25,000 nt of DNA from Cryptomeria japonica (GCF_030272615.1 NW_026729311.1:45001-70000); one strand, 5' to 3'; shown: positions 1-9,588, numbered from the stretch's first letter. Program-made: numbers and translations. The notes: generated by a model not told the origin, from the letters alone.

Positions 1-750
1 TGTGTGCCCGAATTTCGCAAGGCAACCTCCATGGGACATGGAAAAGACTCGAGAAGAGAGCTCGCTCACGGGAGAGAGAAGCCAAGGAGACCACGAGAGT
101 GCTGAGAGTGGGACAGCGCTGAATAGGCGGGAGAAGCCTGCGCGTATAAACGGAGATATATATCCAATTGCAACGAAGGAACGTGCCAAAGATCGAGAAC
201 AATGGCAGAAATGCTAGTAACGTGCACTTCGGGACCAACGCATCACCGGAAGACAACCGCCAAACATCGAAAGAGTCGCGATGCTCCGCAACCTACGTGC
301 AAAGCGGTCGCACACCGGGTAAGGGAGTGAGAGCCCCAAACATAGCTGGGCGAGGCGCTCACTCCGCTCTTTAATATCTCGTTAATACCGCCAAGGAAAT
401 GGCACAAGCACACACACACAAGCATCCTCGGAAGAGGACAGTTCGAGTGACAGGTCAAATCCAAGAGTTCCGAAGACTACCTCCAGGAACAATCGGGAAC
501 AAGACCGATTACAAGTCGTCGAGTCTGTTACTGGGCGAACACGAGATGCGCACAGGAAATCGATCAGCCCTCACAATGGCCCAAGGCCAGAGATCGGACT
601 GCTACGATTTACCCCAACAATCATCGTGCCACTCTTCGCAGAGAGGTGATAGACGCCAACGAGCCCGTGCATAGAAATCGAGGTGTAAAAAGGGCGTTGA
701 AGGCAGGAAGCCTGGACGAAAGAGGCTACGAGGTCACCTCGAAGCGGTCT
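1..750. other. non-repetitive spacer, probable 18S-proximal 5' ETS
   Basis: This stretch holds no gene I can support. It is largely free of the tandem repeats found everywhere to its right, is purine-rich at its start, and matches no rRNA sequence I recognise. In the inferred minus-strand direction of 35S transcription it is the part of the window closest to 18S, so it would be the distal 5' external transcribed spacer. Short open frames here overlap on both strands and carry no recognisable motif. The assignment rests entirely on the promoter orientation further right. Confidence 0.45.
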
Positions 751-1400
751 AAGAATCGGGCGCACTTGGGGCGACTACCAGTGCCAACCCCTTATCCCGC
801 GGTGCGTCCGACACACAGAAATTTCCAAGGCGGCCAAGGAGCCTCCCCGCATAGCAATCGGGGTGTGAGGTTACGGATGCAGCATTGATAGCAATCGAGG
901 TGTGAGGCGAAGGATGCAGAAGTGAGAGCCGAGGGATGTAGCAGAGATAGCAATCGGGGTGTGTGATGCAGAAGAGATAGCAATCGAGGTGTGCGGTGGG
1001 AAGGGCCCAGCAGCCAGAATGCATGAAGCGACGGATGAAGCAGTGATGACAACCGGGCTGTGAGGAGAGGAGGGATGCAGCCAAGAAAGCAATCAGGGCT
1101 CGAGGCAAGGGATGCATCAAGGATAGCAATCATGTTGTGAGGCGAGATTCCAAAGGCTAAACGTGAGAGGCTGCAGGGTCGACTCAGAGAGGTCTATGCA
1201 TGTGAGAGGCTGAAAGCAAGGTCGACTCGGAGCGGTCTATGCATCGGGCGCGCTTGGGGCGACTACCAGTGCCAACCCCTTATCCCGCGACGCGTCCGAC
1301 AAAGAGAACGTTCCAAGGCGGCAGAGGAGGTTACCAGCCGAAGGATGCAGTAGCAATAACAGGTATAGTTCCGCGGCGGCCGAGAAGACTCACTGCATAG
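751..1400. repeat. degenerate edge of the 188-bp repeat array
   Basis: Two recognisable but diverged 188-type cores occur here, marked by CTTATCCCGC at 791 and 1279. Between them (about 850-1145) lies a run of about seven short degenerate subrepeats with a core like AGCAATCGRGGTGTGAGG, at irregular 30-70 bp spacing. That core corresponds to the GCATAGCAATCGGGGTGCGAGG segment of the 188-bp unit, so the run looks like local re-amplification of one piece of the larger unit. Decay at an array edge is expected where homogenisation by unequal exchange is weakest. Confidence 0.75.
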
Positions 1401-4400
1401 GAATCGGGATGCGAGGCGAGGGATGCGGCGGGAAGGCCCCGACGGCTAAACGGAAGAGGCTGCAGGGCCGCCTCGGAATGGTCCAAGCATCGGATGCGAT
1501 TGGGACGACTACCAGTGCCAACCCCTTATCCCGCGATGCGTCCGATACACAGATAGTTCCAAGGCGGCCGAGGAGCCTCACCGCATATCAATCGGGGTGC
1601 GAGGCGAGGGATGGGGCGGGAAGGCCCCAACGGCTAGACGGAAGAGGCTTCAGGGCCACCTCGGAATGGTCCAAGCATCGGACGCGCTTGGGGCGACTGC
1701 CAGTGCCAACCCCTTATCCCGCGATGCGTCCGATACACAGATGGTTCCAAGGCGGCCGAGGAGCCTCACCGCATAGCAATCGGGGGTGCGAGGCGAGGGA
1801 TGGGGCGGGAAGGCCCCAACGGCTAGACGGAAGAGGCTTCAGGGCCGCCTAGGAATGGTCCAAGCATCGGACACGCTTGGGGCGACTACCAGTGACAGCC
1901 CCCTATCCCGCGATGCGTCCGATACGAAGATGGTTCCAAGGCGGCCGAGGAGCCTCACCGCATAGCAATCGGGGTGCGAGGTGGGGGATGCGGCGAGATG
2001 GCCCCAACGGCTAGACGGAAGAGGCCACAGGGCCGCGTCGGAATAGTCCAAGCATCGGACGCGCTTGGGGCGACTACCAGTGACAACCCCTTATCCCGCG
2101 ATGCGTCCGATACGAAGATAGTTCCAAGGCGGCCGAGGAGCCTCACCGCATAGCAATCGGGGTGCGAGGTGGGGGATGCGGCGAGATGGCCCCAACGGCT
2201 AGACGGAAGAGGCTGCAGGGCCGCCTCGGAATAGTCCAAGCATCGGACGCGCTTGGGGCCACTACCAGTGACAACCCCTTATCCCGCGATGCGTCCGATA
2301 CGAAGATAGTTCCAAGGCGGCCGAAGAGCCTCACCGCATAGCAATCGGGGTGCGAGGTGGGGGATGCGGCGAGATGGCCCCAACGGCTAGACGGAAGAGG
2401 CCACAGGGCCGCCTCGGAATAGTCCAAGCATCGGACGCGCTTGGGGCGACTACCAGTGACAACCCCTTATCCCGCGATGCGTCCGATACGAAGATAGTTC
2501 CCAGGCGGCCGAGGAGCCTCACCGCATAGCAATCGGGGTGCGAGGCGAGGGATGCGGCGAGATGGCCCCAAAGGCTAGACGGAAGAGGCTGCAGGGCTGC
2601 CTCGGAATAGTCCAAGCATCGGACGCGCTTGGGGCGACTACCACTGCCAACCCCTTATCCCGCGATGCGTCCGATACACAGATAGTTCCGAGGCGGCCGA
2701 GGAGGTGGGGGATGCAGCGAGATGGCCCCAACGGCTAGACGGAAGAGGCTGCAGGGCCGCCTCGGAATAGTCCAAGCATCGGACGCGCTTGGGGCGACTA
2801 CCAGTGACAACCCCTTATCCCGCGATGCGTCCGATACACAGATAGTTCCGAGGCGGCCAAGGAGCCTCACCGCATAGCAATCGTGGTGCGAGGTGGGGGA
2901 TGCGGCGAGATGGCCCCAACGGCTAGACGGAAGAGGCTGCAGGGCCGCCTCGGAATGGTCCAAGCATCGGATGCGCTTGGGGCGACTACCACTGCCAACC
3001 CCTTATCCCGCAATGCGTCCGATACACAGATAGTTCCAAGGCGGCCGAGGAGCCTCACAGCATAGCAATCAGGGTGCGAGGCGAGGGATGCGGCGAGAAA
3101 GCCCCAACGGCTAGAGGGAAGAGGCTTCAGGTCCGCCTCGGAATGGTCCAAGCATCGGACGCGCTTGGGGCGACTACCAGTGACAACCCCTTATCCCGCG
3201 ACGCGTCCGATACACAGATAGTTCCAAGGCGGCCGAGGAGCCTCACCGCATAGCAATCGGGGTGCGAGGCGAGGGATGCGGCGAGAAGGACCCAACGGCT
3301 ACACGGAAGAGGCTTCGGGGCCGCCTCGGAATGGTCCAAGCATCGGACGCGCTTGGGGCGACTACCAGTGACAACCCCTTATCCCGCGACGCGTCCGATA
3401 CACAGATAGTTCCAAGGCGGCCGAGGAGCCTCACCGCATAGCAATCGGGGTGCGAGGCGAGGGATGCGGCGAGAAGGACCCAACGGCTACACGGAAGAGG
3501 CTTCGGGGCCGCCTCGGAATGGTCCAAGCATCGGACGCGCTTGGGGCGACTACCAGTGACAACCCCTTATCCCGCGACGCGTCCGATACACAGATAGTTC
3601 CAAGGCGGCCGAGGAGCCTCACCGCATAGCAATCGGGGTGCGAGGCGAGGGATGCGGCGAGAAGGACCCAACGGCTAGACGGAAGAGGCTTCGGGTCCGC
3701 CTCGGAATGGTCCAAGCATCGGACGCGCTTGGGGCGACTACCAGTGACAACCCCTTATCCCGCGACGCGTCCGATACACAGATAGTTCCAAGGCGGCCGA
3801 GGAGCCTCACCGCATAGCAATCGGGGTGCGAGGCGAGGGATGCGGCGAGAAGGACCCAACGGCTAGACGGAAGAGGCTTCGGGTCCGCCTCGGAATGGTC
3901 CAAGCATCGGACGCGCTTGGGGCGACTACCAGTGACAACCCCTTATCCCGCGACGCGTCCGATACACAGATAGTTCCAAGGCGGCCGAGGAGCCTCACCG
4001 CATAGCAATCGGGGTGCGAGGCGAGGGATGCGGCGAGAAGGACCCAACGGCTAGACGGAAGAGGCTTCGGGTCCGCCTCGGAATGGTCCAAGCATCGGAC
4101 GCGCTTGGGGCGACTACCAGTGACAACCCCTTATCCCGCGACGCGTCCGATACACAGATAGTTCCGAGGCGGCCGAGGAGCCTCACCGCATAGCAATCGG
4201 GGTGCGAGGCGAAGGATGCGGCGAGAAGGACCCAACGGCTAGACGGAAGAGGCTTCGGGTCCGCCTCGGAATGGTCCAAGCATCGGACGCGCTTGGGGCG
4301 ACTACCAGTGACAACCCCTTATCCCGCGACGCGTCCGATACACAGATAGTTCCAAGGCGGCCGAGGAGCCTCACCGCATAGCAATCGGGGTGCGAGGCGA

Positions 4401-5526
4401 GGGATGCGGCGAGAAGGACCCAACGGCTAGACGGAAGAGGCTTCAGGGCCGCCTCGGAATGGTCCAAGCATCGAACGCGCTTGGGGCGACTACCAGTGAC
4501 AACCCCTTATCCCGCGACGCGTCCGATACACAGATAGTTCCGAGGCGGCCGAGGAGCCTCACCGCATAGCAATCGGGGTGCGAGGCGAGGGATGCGGCGA
4601 GAAGGACCCAACGGCTAGACGGAAGAGGCTTCAGGGCCGCCTCGGAATGGTCCAAGCATCGGACGCGCTTGGGGCGACTACCAGTGACAACCCCTTATCC
4701 CGCGACGCGTCCGATACACAGATAGTTCCGAGGCGGCCGAGGAGCCTCACCGCATAGCAATCGGGGTGCGAGGCGAGGGATGCGGCGAGAAGGACCCAAC
4801 GGCTAGACGGAAGAGGCTTCAGGGCCGCCTCGGAATGGTCCAAGCATCGGACGCGCTTGGGGCGACTACCAATGACAACCCCTTATCCCGCGACGCGTCC
4901 GATACACAGATAGTTCCGAGGCGGCCGAGGAGCCTCACCGCATAGCAATCGGGGTGCGAGGCGAGGGATGCGGCGAGAAGGACCCAACGGCTAGACGGAA
5001 GAGGCTTCAGGGCCGCCTCGGAATGGTCCAAGCATCGGACGCGCTTGGGGCGACTACCAGTGACAACCCCTTATCCCGCGACGCGTCCGATACACAGATA
5101 GTTCCGAGGCGGCCGAGGAGCCTCACCGCATAGCAATCGGGGTGCAAGGCGAGGGATGCGGCGAGAAGGACCCAACGGCTAGACGGAAGAGGCTTCAGGG
5201 CCGCCTCGGAATGGTCCAAGCATCGGACGCGCTTGGGGCGACTACCAGTGACAACCCCTTATCCCGCGACGCGTCCGATACACAGATAGTTCCGAGGCGG
5301 CCGAGGAGCCTCACCGCATAGCAATCGGGGTGCGAGGCGAGGGATGCGGCGAGAAGGACCCAACGGCTAGACGGAAGAGGCTTCAGGGCCGCCTCGGAAT
5401 GGTCCAAGCATCGGACGCGCTTGGGGCGACTACCGTTGCCAACCCCTTATCCCGCGATGCGTCTGATACACAGATAGTTCCGAGGCGGCCGAGGAGCCTC
5501 ACCGCATAGCAATCGGGTTGCGAGGC
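1400..5526. repeat. 188-bp tandem repeat array, ~22 units
   Basis: The marker CTTATCCCGC recurs at 1525, 1713, 1902 (one base changed), 2090, 2278, 2466, 2654, 2814, 3002, 3190 and then every 188 bp to 5446. The exceptions are one 189-bp step, caused by an extra G near 1786, and one 160-bp step (2654 to 2814), caused by a 28-bp deletion near 2703. Units from about 3190 to 5446 are nearly identical. Units on the left fall into older subtypes, for example CGATACGAAG instead of CGATACACAG between about 1920 and 2500. The period is not a multiple of three and the recurring minus-strand open frames overlap one another, so this is not coding. Under the inferred orientation the array lies in the 5' ETS. 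Confidence 0.93.
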
Positions 5527-5765
5527 AGATTATTGGGAAGGGAACCCCCTGGGATGCGGCTCAAGCAGTGCCCAAAGGGACTGGAATGCGGAATCACATC
5601 GAGAGACCCAAATGCTATACGAGGGCTCAAATCGAATTATCGATTTGGCCACGACATGGACGCATCGGAACGACTACCTTTGCCGAACCACTCGCAATTG
5701 CATCCATACCGAAACCAATAGACATTTCCGTTAGAGCCCTCGCATAGCATTCGGGAATCTCGCAT

Positions 5766-5853
5766 GCCCCTCTAAATCGACCAATGCTGGCGCTCAATGA
5801 AAATCCGAGCGCTACCACCGTTCGAGCGCCAGCATTGGTCGAGTTAGAGGGGC
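5766..5853 (-). other. 30-bp stem inverted repeat next to promoter 1
   Basis: The left arm (5766-5795) and right arm (5824-5853) are reverse complements at 29 of 30 positions, with a 28-nt loop (5796-5823). The arm closest to the loop reads CCAATGCTGGCGCTC against GAGCGCCAGCATTGG. On the minus strand the hairpin would begin about 33 nt after the predicted transcription start near 5886, so it would sit at the very 5' end of the pre-rRNA. Confidence 0.85.
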
Positions 5854-5877
5854 ACGGGGGAGAATGCTCCAGTCAAC

Positions 5878-5925
5878 ACCTCCCCTATATAAGTTATTTG
5901 TCCGATTCTCGCACAACCGTAGTCT
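5878..5925 (-). promoter_or_regulatory. Pol I-like promoter 1 (most 18S-proximal)
   Basis: On the minus strand this reads TTATATAGGGGAGGTG, with TATATAGGGG at 5891-5882. It matches the plant RNA polymerase I start consensus TATATA(A/G)GGGG, with transcription expected from about 5886 leftward. The upstream side (5892-5920) is conserved with all other copies, whereas the downstream side is not, which fits the known −55 to +6 extent of plant Pol I promoters. As the leftmost copy it is the best candidate for the gene promoter itself; the rest would be spacer promoters. No transcript mapping is available. Confidence 0.65.
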
Positions 5926-6251
5926 GCCTCGTCGAATCAAACAACGGTCCCAGATTCCGACTTCCGTTCCGTAGAGACCCAAAAGCTAGATGGAGGCTCG
6001 CAAGAAAGAGAGTCGGCGCATAGCAATCGGGTTTCTCGAACGTTTAGGGACCGAGCTCACTTGCGGATAGGGCAAAATCCGCCAAGCAACCCAAAAGCTA
6101 GACGGGGGCTCGAATCGAATCGCCTAGGCGGCCACAACAACGACGTGTTGGATCGACTACCAGTGCCAAACCATTCAGCAAGACTAGTCTGTGTCGAGGC
6201 CGGATAGAGATTCTCAGAGAGCGCCCGCATAGCATTTAGGAGACCTGCCGC

Positions 6252-6342
6252 GTCCCTCACACTCGACAAATGGTGGTGCACGTTTATAAATCCGAGCGAT
6301 CCCAACCCTTTCAAGCACCAACATCGGTCGAGATAGAGGGGC
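6252..6342 (-). other. weaker homologous hairpin next to promoter 2
   Basis: The arms at 6252-6279 and 6315-6342 pair at 22 of 28 positions plus one G-U, with a 35-nt loop. This is the counterpart of the hairpin at 5766-5853. A C-G pair of that stem is T-A here (GGTGC against GCACC instead of GGCGC against GCGCC), which is a compensatory change. Confidence 0.6.
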
Positions 6343-6367
6343 ACGGAGGGGGCTGCGTGAGACAACA

Positions 6368-6415
6368 CAGTCCCCTATATAAGTTATTTGTCCGATTCTC
6401 ACACATCCGAAGAAT
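6368..6415 (-). promoter_or_regulatory. Pol I-like spacer promoter 2
   Basis: TATATAGGGG lies at 6381-6372, minus strand. It lies 490 bp from promoter 1. It is the only copy in which the bases after GGGG differ (GGGGACTG rather than GGGGAGG). The upstream block AATCGGACAAATAACTTATA is unchanged. Confidence 0.55.
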
Positions 6416-6692
6416 GGTCATCAAATCGGACAACAGCCCAAACTTCCGACTTCCGTCCCAGAAAGCCCAAGAGCTATCTAAAACGTTCATGGCCGGAACT
6501 CGATCGCGGCTATACCAGTCCGCCAAGCAACCCAAAAGCTAGACTGGAGCTCTAGTCGAATCACCTCTGTGGCCATTGCAAGGACGTGTTGGAGCGACTA
6601 CCATTGCCGAACCATTCCGCAGGTCGAGTCCATACCAAGGCCGCATAGAGATTCACGATGAGCTCCTGCATAGCAATCAGGAGACTTGCCGT

Positions 6693-6782
6693 GTCCATCA
6701 CAATCGATAAATCCTGGTGCAAGATTTTTGCATCCGAGCGCTCCAACCAGTCGAGCACCAGCATCAATCGACATAAACGGGC
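6693..6782 (-). other. decayed homologous hairpin next to promoter 3
   Basis: The arms at 6693-6720 and 6755-6782 correspond in position to the two hairpins on the left, but only about 17 of 28 positions pair. The loop-proximal CTGGTGC/GCACCAG segment is intact and carries the same T-A replacement as promoter unit 2. The outer stem is largely lost. Confidence 0.45.
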
Positions 6783-6818
6783 ACGGGGGGAGGATGCTCG
6801 AGAACACTACCTCCCCTA

Positions 6819-6866
6819 TATAAGTTATTTGTCCGATTCTCAAGCAGCCGAAGTCTGGTCATCGAA
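6819..6866 (-). promoter_or_regulatory. Pol I-like spacer promoter 3
   Basis: TATATAGGGGAGG lies at 6832-6820, minus strand, 451 bp from promoter 2. It shares the AAATAACTTATA upstream variant with promoters 1 and 2. All promoters further right have AAATAGCTTATA, which marks promoters 1-3 as a separate older subfamily. Confidence 0.58.
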
Positions 6867-6900
6867 TCGGGTCAAAGACCACAACTTCCGACTTTACCCA

Positions 6901-7258
6901 CAATGCAAGTCATCGAATCGAACATCGGCCCCCGAGTCGGACTCCATGCGTATGTCAGGTCATCGGACCCAAATTCCGCCTTCCTGCGCATGGCGGGCCA
7001 TCAATATCAACTCGGTCATCGGACCCAAACTCCGCCTTTTTGCGTATGGCACGCCTTCAAATCGGTCATCGGACCCAAATTCCGCCTTCCTGTGCATGGC
7101 GGGCCATCAACATCAACTCGGTCATCGGACCCAAATTCCGCCTTTCTGCGCATGGCACGCCATCAACTCGGTCATCGGACCCAAATTCCGCCTTCCTGCG
7201 CATGGCAGGTCATCGGACACAAATTCAGACCTCGCCAATATGCCTACGTATCGAATCG
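6901..7258. repeat. alternating 50/56-bp tandem repeat
   Basis: GTCATCGGACCCAAATTCCG-type units start at 6959, 7015, 7065, 7121, 7171, 7209 and 7259, giving spacings of 56, 50, 56, 50, 38 and 50 bp. The 56-bp units carry a short extra segment (GGGCCATCAAYATCAACTCG). The alternation suggests amplification of a 106-bp dimer. The same GTCATCGGACCC core is part of the 311-bp unit that follows. The open frames here are byproducts of the repeat. Confidence 0.85.
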
Positions 7259-7353
7259 GTCATCGGACCCAACTTCCGACTTCATCCATACTGTAGGGTC
7301 TTTGAGGTTGGCGCGGTGCGCTCAACCCAGGGAGTCGACCCATCGAAGCATAC

Positions 7354-7401
7354 ACCTCCCCTATATAAGCTATTTGTCCGATTCCCACACCTGTGTAGTT
7401 T
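7354..7401 (-). promoter_or_regulatory. Pol I-like spacer promoter 4
   Basis: TATATAGGGGAGGTGTATG lies at 7367-7349, minus strand, in the first 311-bp unit. It is 535 bp from promoter 3, and the 50/56-bp tandem repeat occupies the extra distance. Confidence 0.58.
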
Positions 7402-7664
7402 GCACCTCTGACCAGGACATCGACCCCAACTTCCGAACTCGACTGCAACGACGGCACCAGCGCCTTGGTGCGCACCTTGCGACGCACAGTCCCAACATTC
7501 GCCTTCCTGCACATGGCAGGTCATCGGACCCAAATTCCGACCTCGCGAGTATGCCTACATATCGAATCGGTCATCGGACCCAACTTCCGACTTCATCCAT
7601 ACCGTAGGGTCTTTGAGGTTGGCGCGGTGCGCTCAACCCGGGGAGTCGACCCAACGAAGCATAC

Positions 7665-7712
7665 ACCTCCCCTATATAAGCTATTTGTCCGATTCCCACA
7701 CCTGTGTAGTTT
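7665..7712 (-). promoter_or_regulatory. Pol I-like spacer promoter 5
   Basis: TATATAGGGG lies at 7678-7669, minus strand, 311 bp from promoter 4. The flanks are almost identical to those of promoter 4. Confidence 0.58.
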
Positions 7713-7975
7713 GCACCTCCGATCAAGACATCGACCCCAACTTCCGAACTCGCCTCCAACGACCGAACCAGCGCCTTGGTGCGCACCTTGCAACGCACAG
7801 TGCCAACATTCGCCTTCCTGCACGTGGCAGGTCATCGGACCCAAATTCCGACCTCGCGAGTATGCCTACATATCGAATCGGTCATCGGACCCAACTTCCG
7901 ACTTCATCCATACCGTAGGGTCTTTGAGGTTGGCGCGGTGCGCTCAACCCGGGGAGTCGACCCAACGAAGCATAC

Positions 7976-8023
7976 ACCTCCCCTATATAAGCTATTTGTC
8001 CGATTCCCACACCTGTGTAGCTT
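7976..8023 (-). promoter_or_regulatory. Pol I-like spacer promoter 6
   Basis: TATATAGGGG lies at 7989-7980, minus strand, 311 bp from promoter 5. Confidence 0.58.
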
Positions 8024-8286
8024 GCACCTCCGATCAGGACATCGACCCCAACTTCCGAACTCGACTAAAAAGACCGCACCAGCGCCTTGGTGTGCACCTT
8101 GCAACGCACAGTGTCAACATTCGCCTTCCTGCACATGGCAGGTCATCGGACCCAAATTCCGACCTCATGAGCATACCTACTAATCGAATCGGTCATCGGA
8201 CCCAACTTCCGACTTCATCCATACCGTAGGGTCTTTGAGGTTGGCGCGGTGCGCTCAACCTGGGGAGTCGACCCATCGAAGCATAC

Positions 8287-8334
8287 ACCTCCCCTATATA
8301 AGCTATTTGTCCGATTCCGACACCTGTGTAGTTT
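8287..8334 (-). promoter_or_regulatory. Pol I-like spacer promoter 7
   Basis: TATATAGGGG lies at 8300-8291, minus strand, 311 bp from promoter 6. It is the last promoter before the palindromic 52-bp array, which in the transcription direction lies immediately upstream of it. Confidence 0.58.
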
Positions 8335-8407
8335 GCACCTCCGCTCAGGACATCGACCCCAACTTCCGAACTCGCCTGCAACGACCGAACCAGCGCCTTG
8401 GTGCGCA

Positions 8408-8990
8408 CCAAAAGTGCGCACTTTTGGAGGGCACTTTTGTGCGCTCCAAAGGTGCGCACTTTTGGAGGGCACTTTTCTGCGCTCCAAAGGTGCGCACTTT
8501 TGGAGGGCACTTTTTGGAGGGCACTTTTCTGCGCTCCAAAGGTGCGCACTTTTGGAGGGCACTTTTTGGAGGGCACTTTTCTGCGCTCCAAAGGTGCGCA
8601 CTTTTGGAGGGCACTTTTTGGAGGGCACTTTTCTGCGCTCCAAAGGTGCGCACTTTTGGAGGGCACTTTTTGGAGGGCACTTTTCTGCGCTCCAAAGGTG
8701 CGCACTTTTGGAGGGCACTTTTTGGAGGGCACTTTTCTGCGCTCCAAAGGTGCGCACTTTTGGAGGGCACTTTTTGGAGGGCACTTTTCTGCGCTCCAAA
8801 GGTGCGCACTTTTGGAGGGCACTTTTTGGAGGGCACTTTTCTGCGCTCCAAAGGTGCGCACTTTTGGAGGGCACTTTTTGGAGGGCACTTTTCTGCGCTC
8901 CAAAGGTGCGCACTTTTGGAGGGCACTTTTGTGCACTCCAAAGGTGCGCACTTTTGGAGGGCACTTTTCCTGTGCTCCAAAGGTGCACAC
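8408..8990. repeat. 52-bp palindrome-bearing tandem array
   Basis: CTGCGCTCC recurs at 8477, 8529, 8581, 8633, 8685, 8737, 8789, 8841 and 8893, an exact 52-bp period, with shorter partial units at both ends. Each unit contains CTCCAAAGGTGCGCAC followed by TTTTGGAG, a 24-bp palindrome with one mismatched pair, plus a doubled GGAGGGCACTTTT. The first unit starts with a perfect 20-bp palindrome, CCAAAAGTGCGCACTTTTGG, at 8408-8427. All frames are open on both strands because of composition. The array lies between the two promoter clusters, a position comparable to enhancer subrepeats in other rDNA spacers, but no function is shown. Confidence 0.9.
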
Positions 8991-9117
8991 CTAGGTGAGC
9001 ACCTTCGACCACACCTTGTAGCACACCAAACTCTGACTTTCGACTTCATCCGCAATGCAGGGTCTTTGAGGTTGGCGCAATGCGCACAACCAGGGGAGTC
9101 GACCCATCAAACCCAAC

Positions 9118-9165
9118 ACCTCCCCTATATAAGCTATTTGTCTGATTCTCATACATGCGTAGCCT
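9118..9165 (-). promoter_or_regulatory. Pol I-like spacer promoter 8
   Basis: TATATAGGGG lies at 9131-9122, minus strand. It lies 831 bp from promoter 7, separated by the 52-bp array. The upstream side reads AATCAGACAAATAGCTTATA. Confidence 0.57.
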
Positions 9166-9274
9166 GCAGGAGCAATTAGGACATCGACCCCAACTTTCGG
9201 CTTCTAAACGAAAACAAGGTCTTTGAGGTTGGTGTAATGCGAACAACTAGGGGAGTCAACCCATCAAACCCAAC

Positions 9275-9322
9275 ACCTCCCCTATATAAGCTATTTGTCT
9301 GATTCTCATACATGTGTAGTCT
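9275..9322 (-). promoter_or_regulatory. Pol I-like spacer promoter 9
   Basis: TATATAGGGG lies at 9288-9279, minus strand, 157 bp from promoter 8. Confidence 0.57.
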
Positions 9323-9431
9323 ACAGGAGCAATTAGGACATCGACCCCAACTTTTGACTTCTTAACGAAAACAAGGTCTTTGAGGTTGACGTAATGCGCA
9401 CAACCAGGGGAGTCGACCCATCAAACCCAAC

Positions 9432-9479
9432 ACCTCCCCTATATAAGCTATTTGTCCGATTCTCATACATGTGTAGCCT
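9432..9479 (-). promoter_or_regulatory. Pol I-like spacer promoter 10
   Basis: TATATAGGGG lies at 9445-9436, minus strand. It has the AATCGGACAAATAG upstream variant rather than AATCAGACAAATAG. Confidence 0.57.
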
Positions 9480-9588
9480 GCAGGAGCCATTAGGACATTG
9501 ACCCCAACTTTTGACTTCTTAACGAAAACAAGGTCTTTGAGGTTGGCGTAATGCGCACAACCAAGGGAGTTGACCCATCAAACCCAAC

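Larger units (their letters stand above)
5527..6900 (-). repeat. three diverged promoter units of 450-490 bp
   Basis: Three imperfect units, roughly 5527-6010, 6011-6475 and 6476-6895, share an order of blocks. From left to right these are a CCCAAAAGCTAGA-like block, CGACTACCRTTGCCGAACCA, GCATAGCAATC, a hairpin-forming segment, and a Pol I-like promoter (5882, 6372, 6823). The first three blocks are also present, in the same order, in the 188-bp repeat (GGCTAGACGG, CGACTACCAGTGCCAACCCC, GCATAGCAATC). The 188-bp array therefore appears to derive from the transcribed side of such a unit. These three are the most diverged promoter units in the window. Confidence 0.75.
7259..8407 (-). repeat. 311-bp tandem units each carrying a promoter (~3.7 units)
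   Basis: Units start with GTCATCGGACCCAACTTCCG at 7259, 7570, 7881 and 8192, exactly 311 bp apart. Each contains, left to right, the GTCATCGG block, GGGTCTTTGAGGTTGGCGCG, a Pol I-like promoter, GACATCGACCCCAACTTCCG and a GCGCCTTGGTGYGCACCTTG segment. The fourth unit is cut at GCGCCTTGGTGCGCACC, where the 52-bp array begins. Differences between units are few, which indicates recent amplification. Confidence 0.9.

Noticed and set aside
1-750. Remnant of an 18S or 26S rRNA gene at the left edge
   Set aside because: I looked for conserved rRNA ends and universal motifs on both strands and recognised none.
1839-5407. Series of 70-94 codon minus-strand frames repeating every 188 bp
   Set aside because: 188 is not a multiple of three, so each copy shifts frame and terminates into the next. 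The products overlap head to tail and have no recognisable family.
8193-9179. Overlapping 198-314 codon frames on both strands
   Set aside because: They come from the 52-bp palindromic array, which reads through in all frames. There is no gene-like start context or domain.
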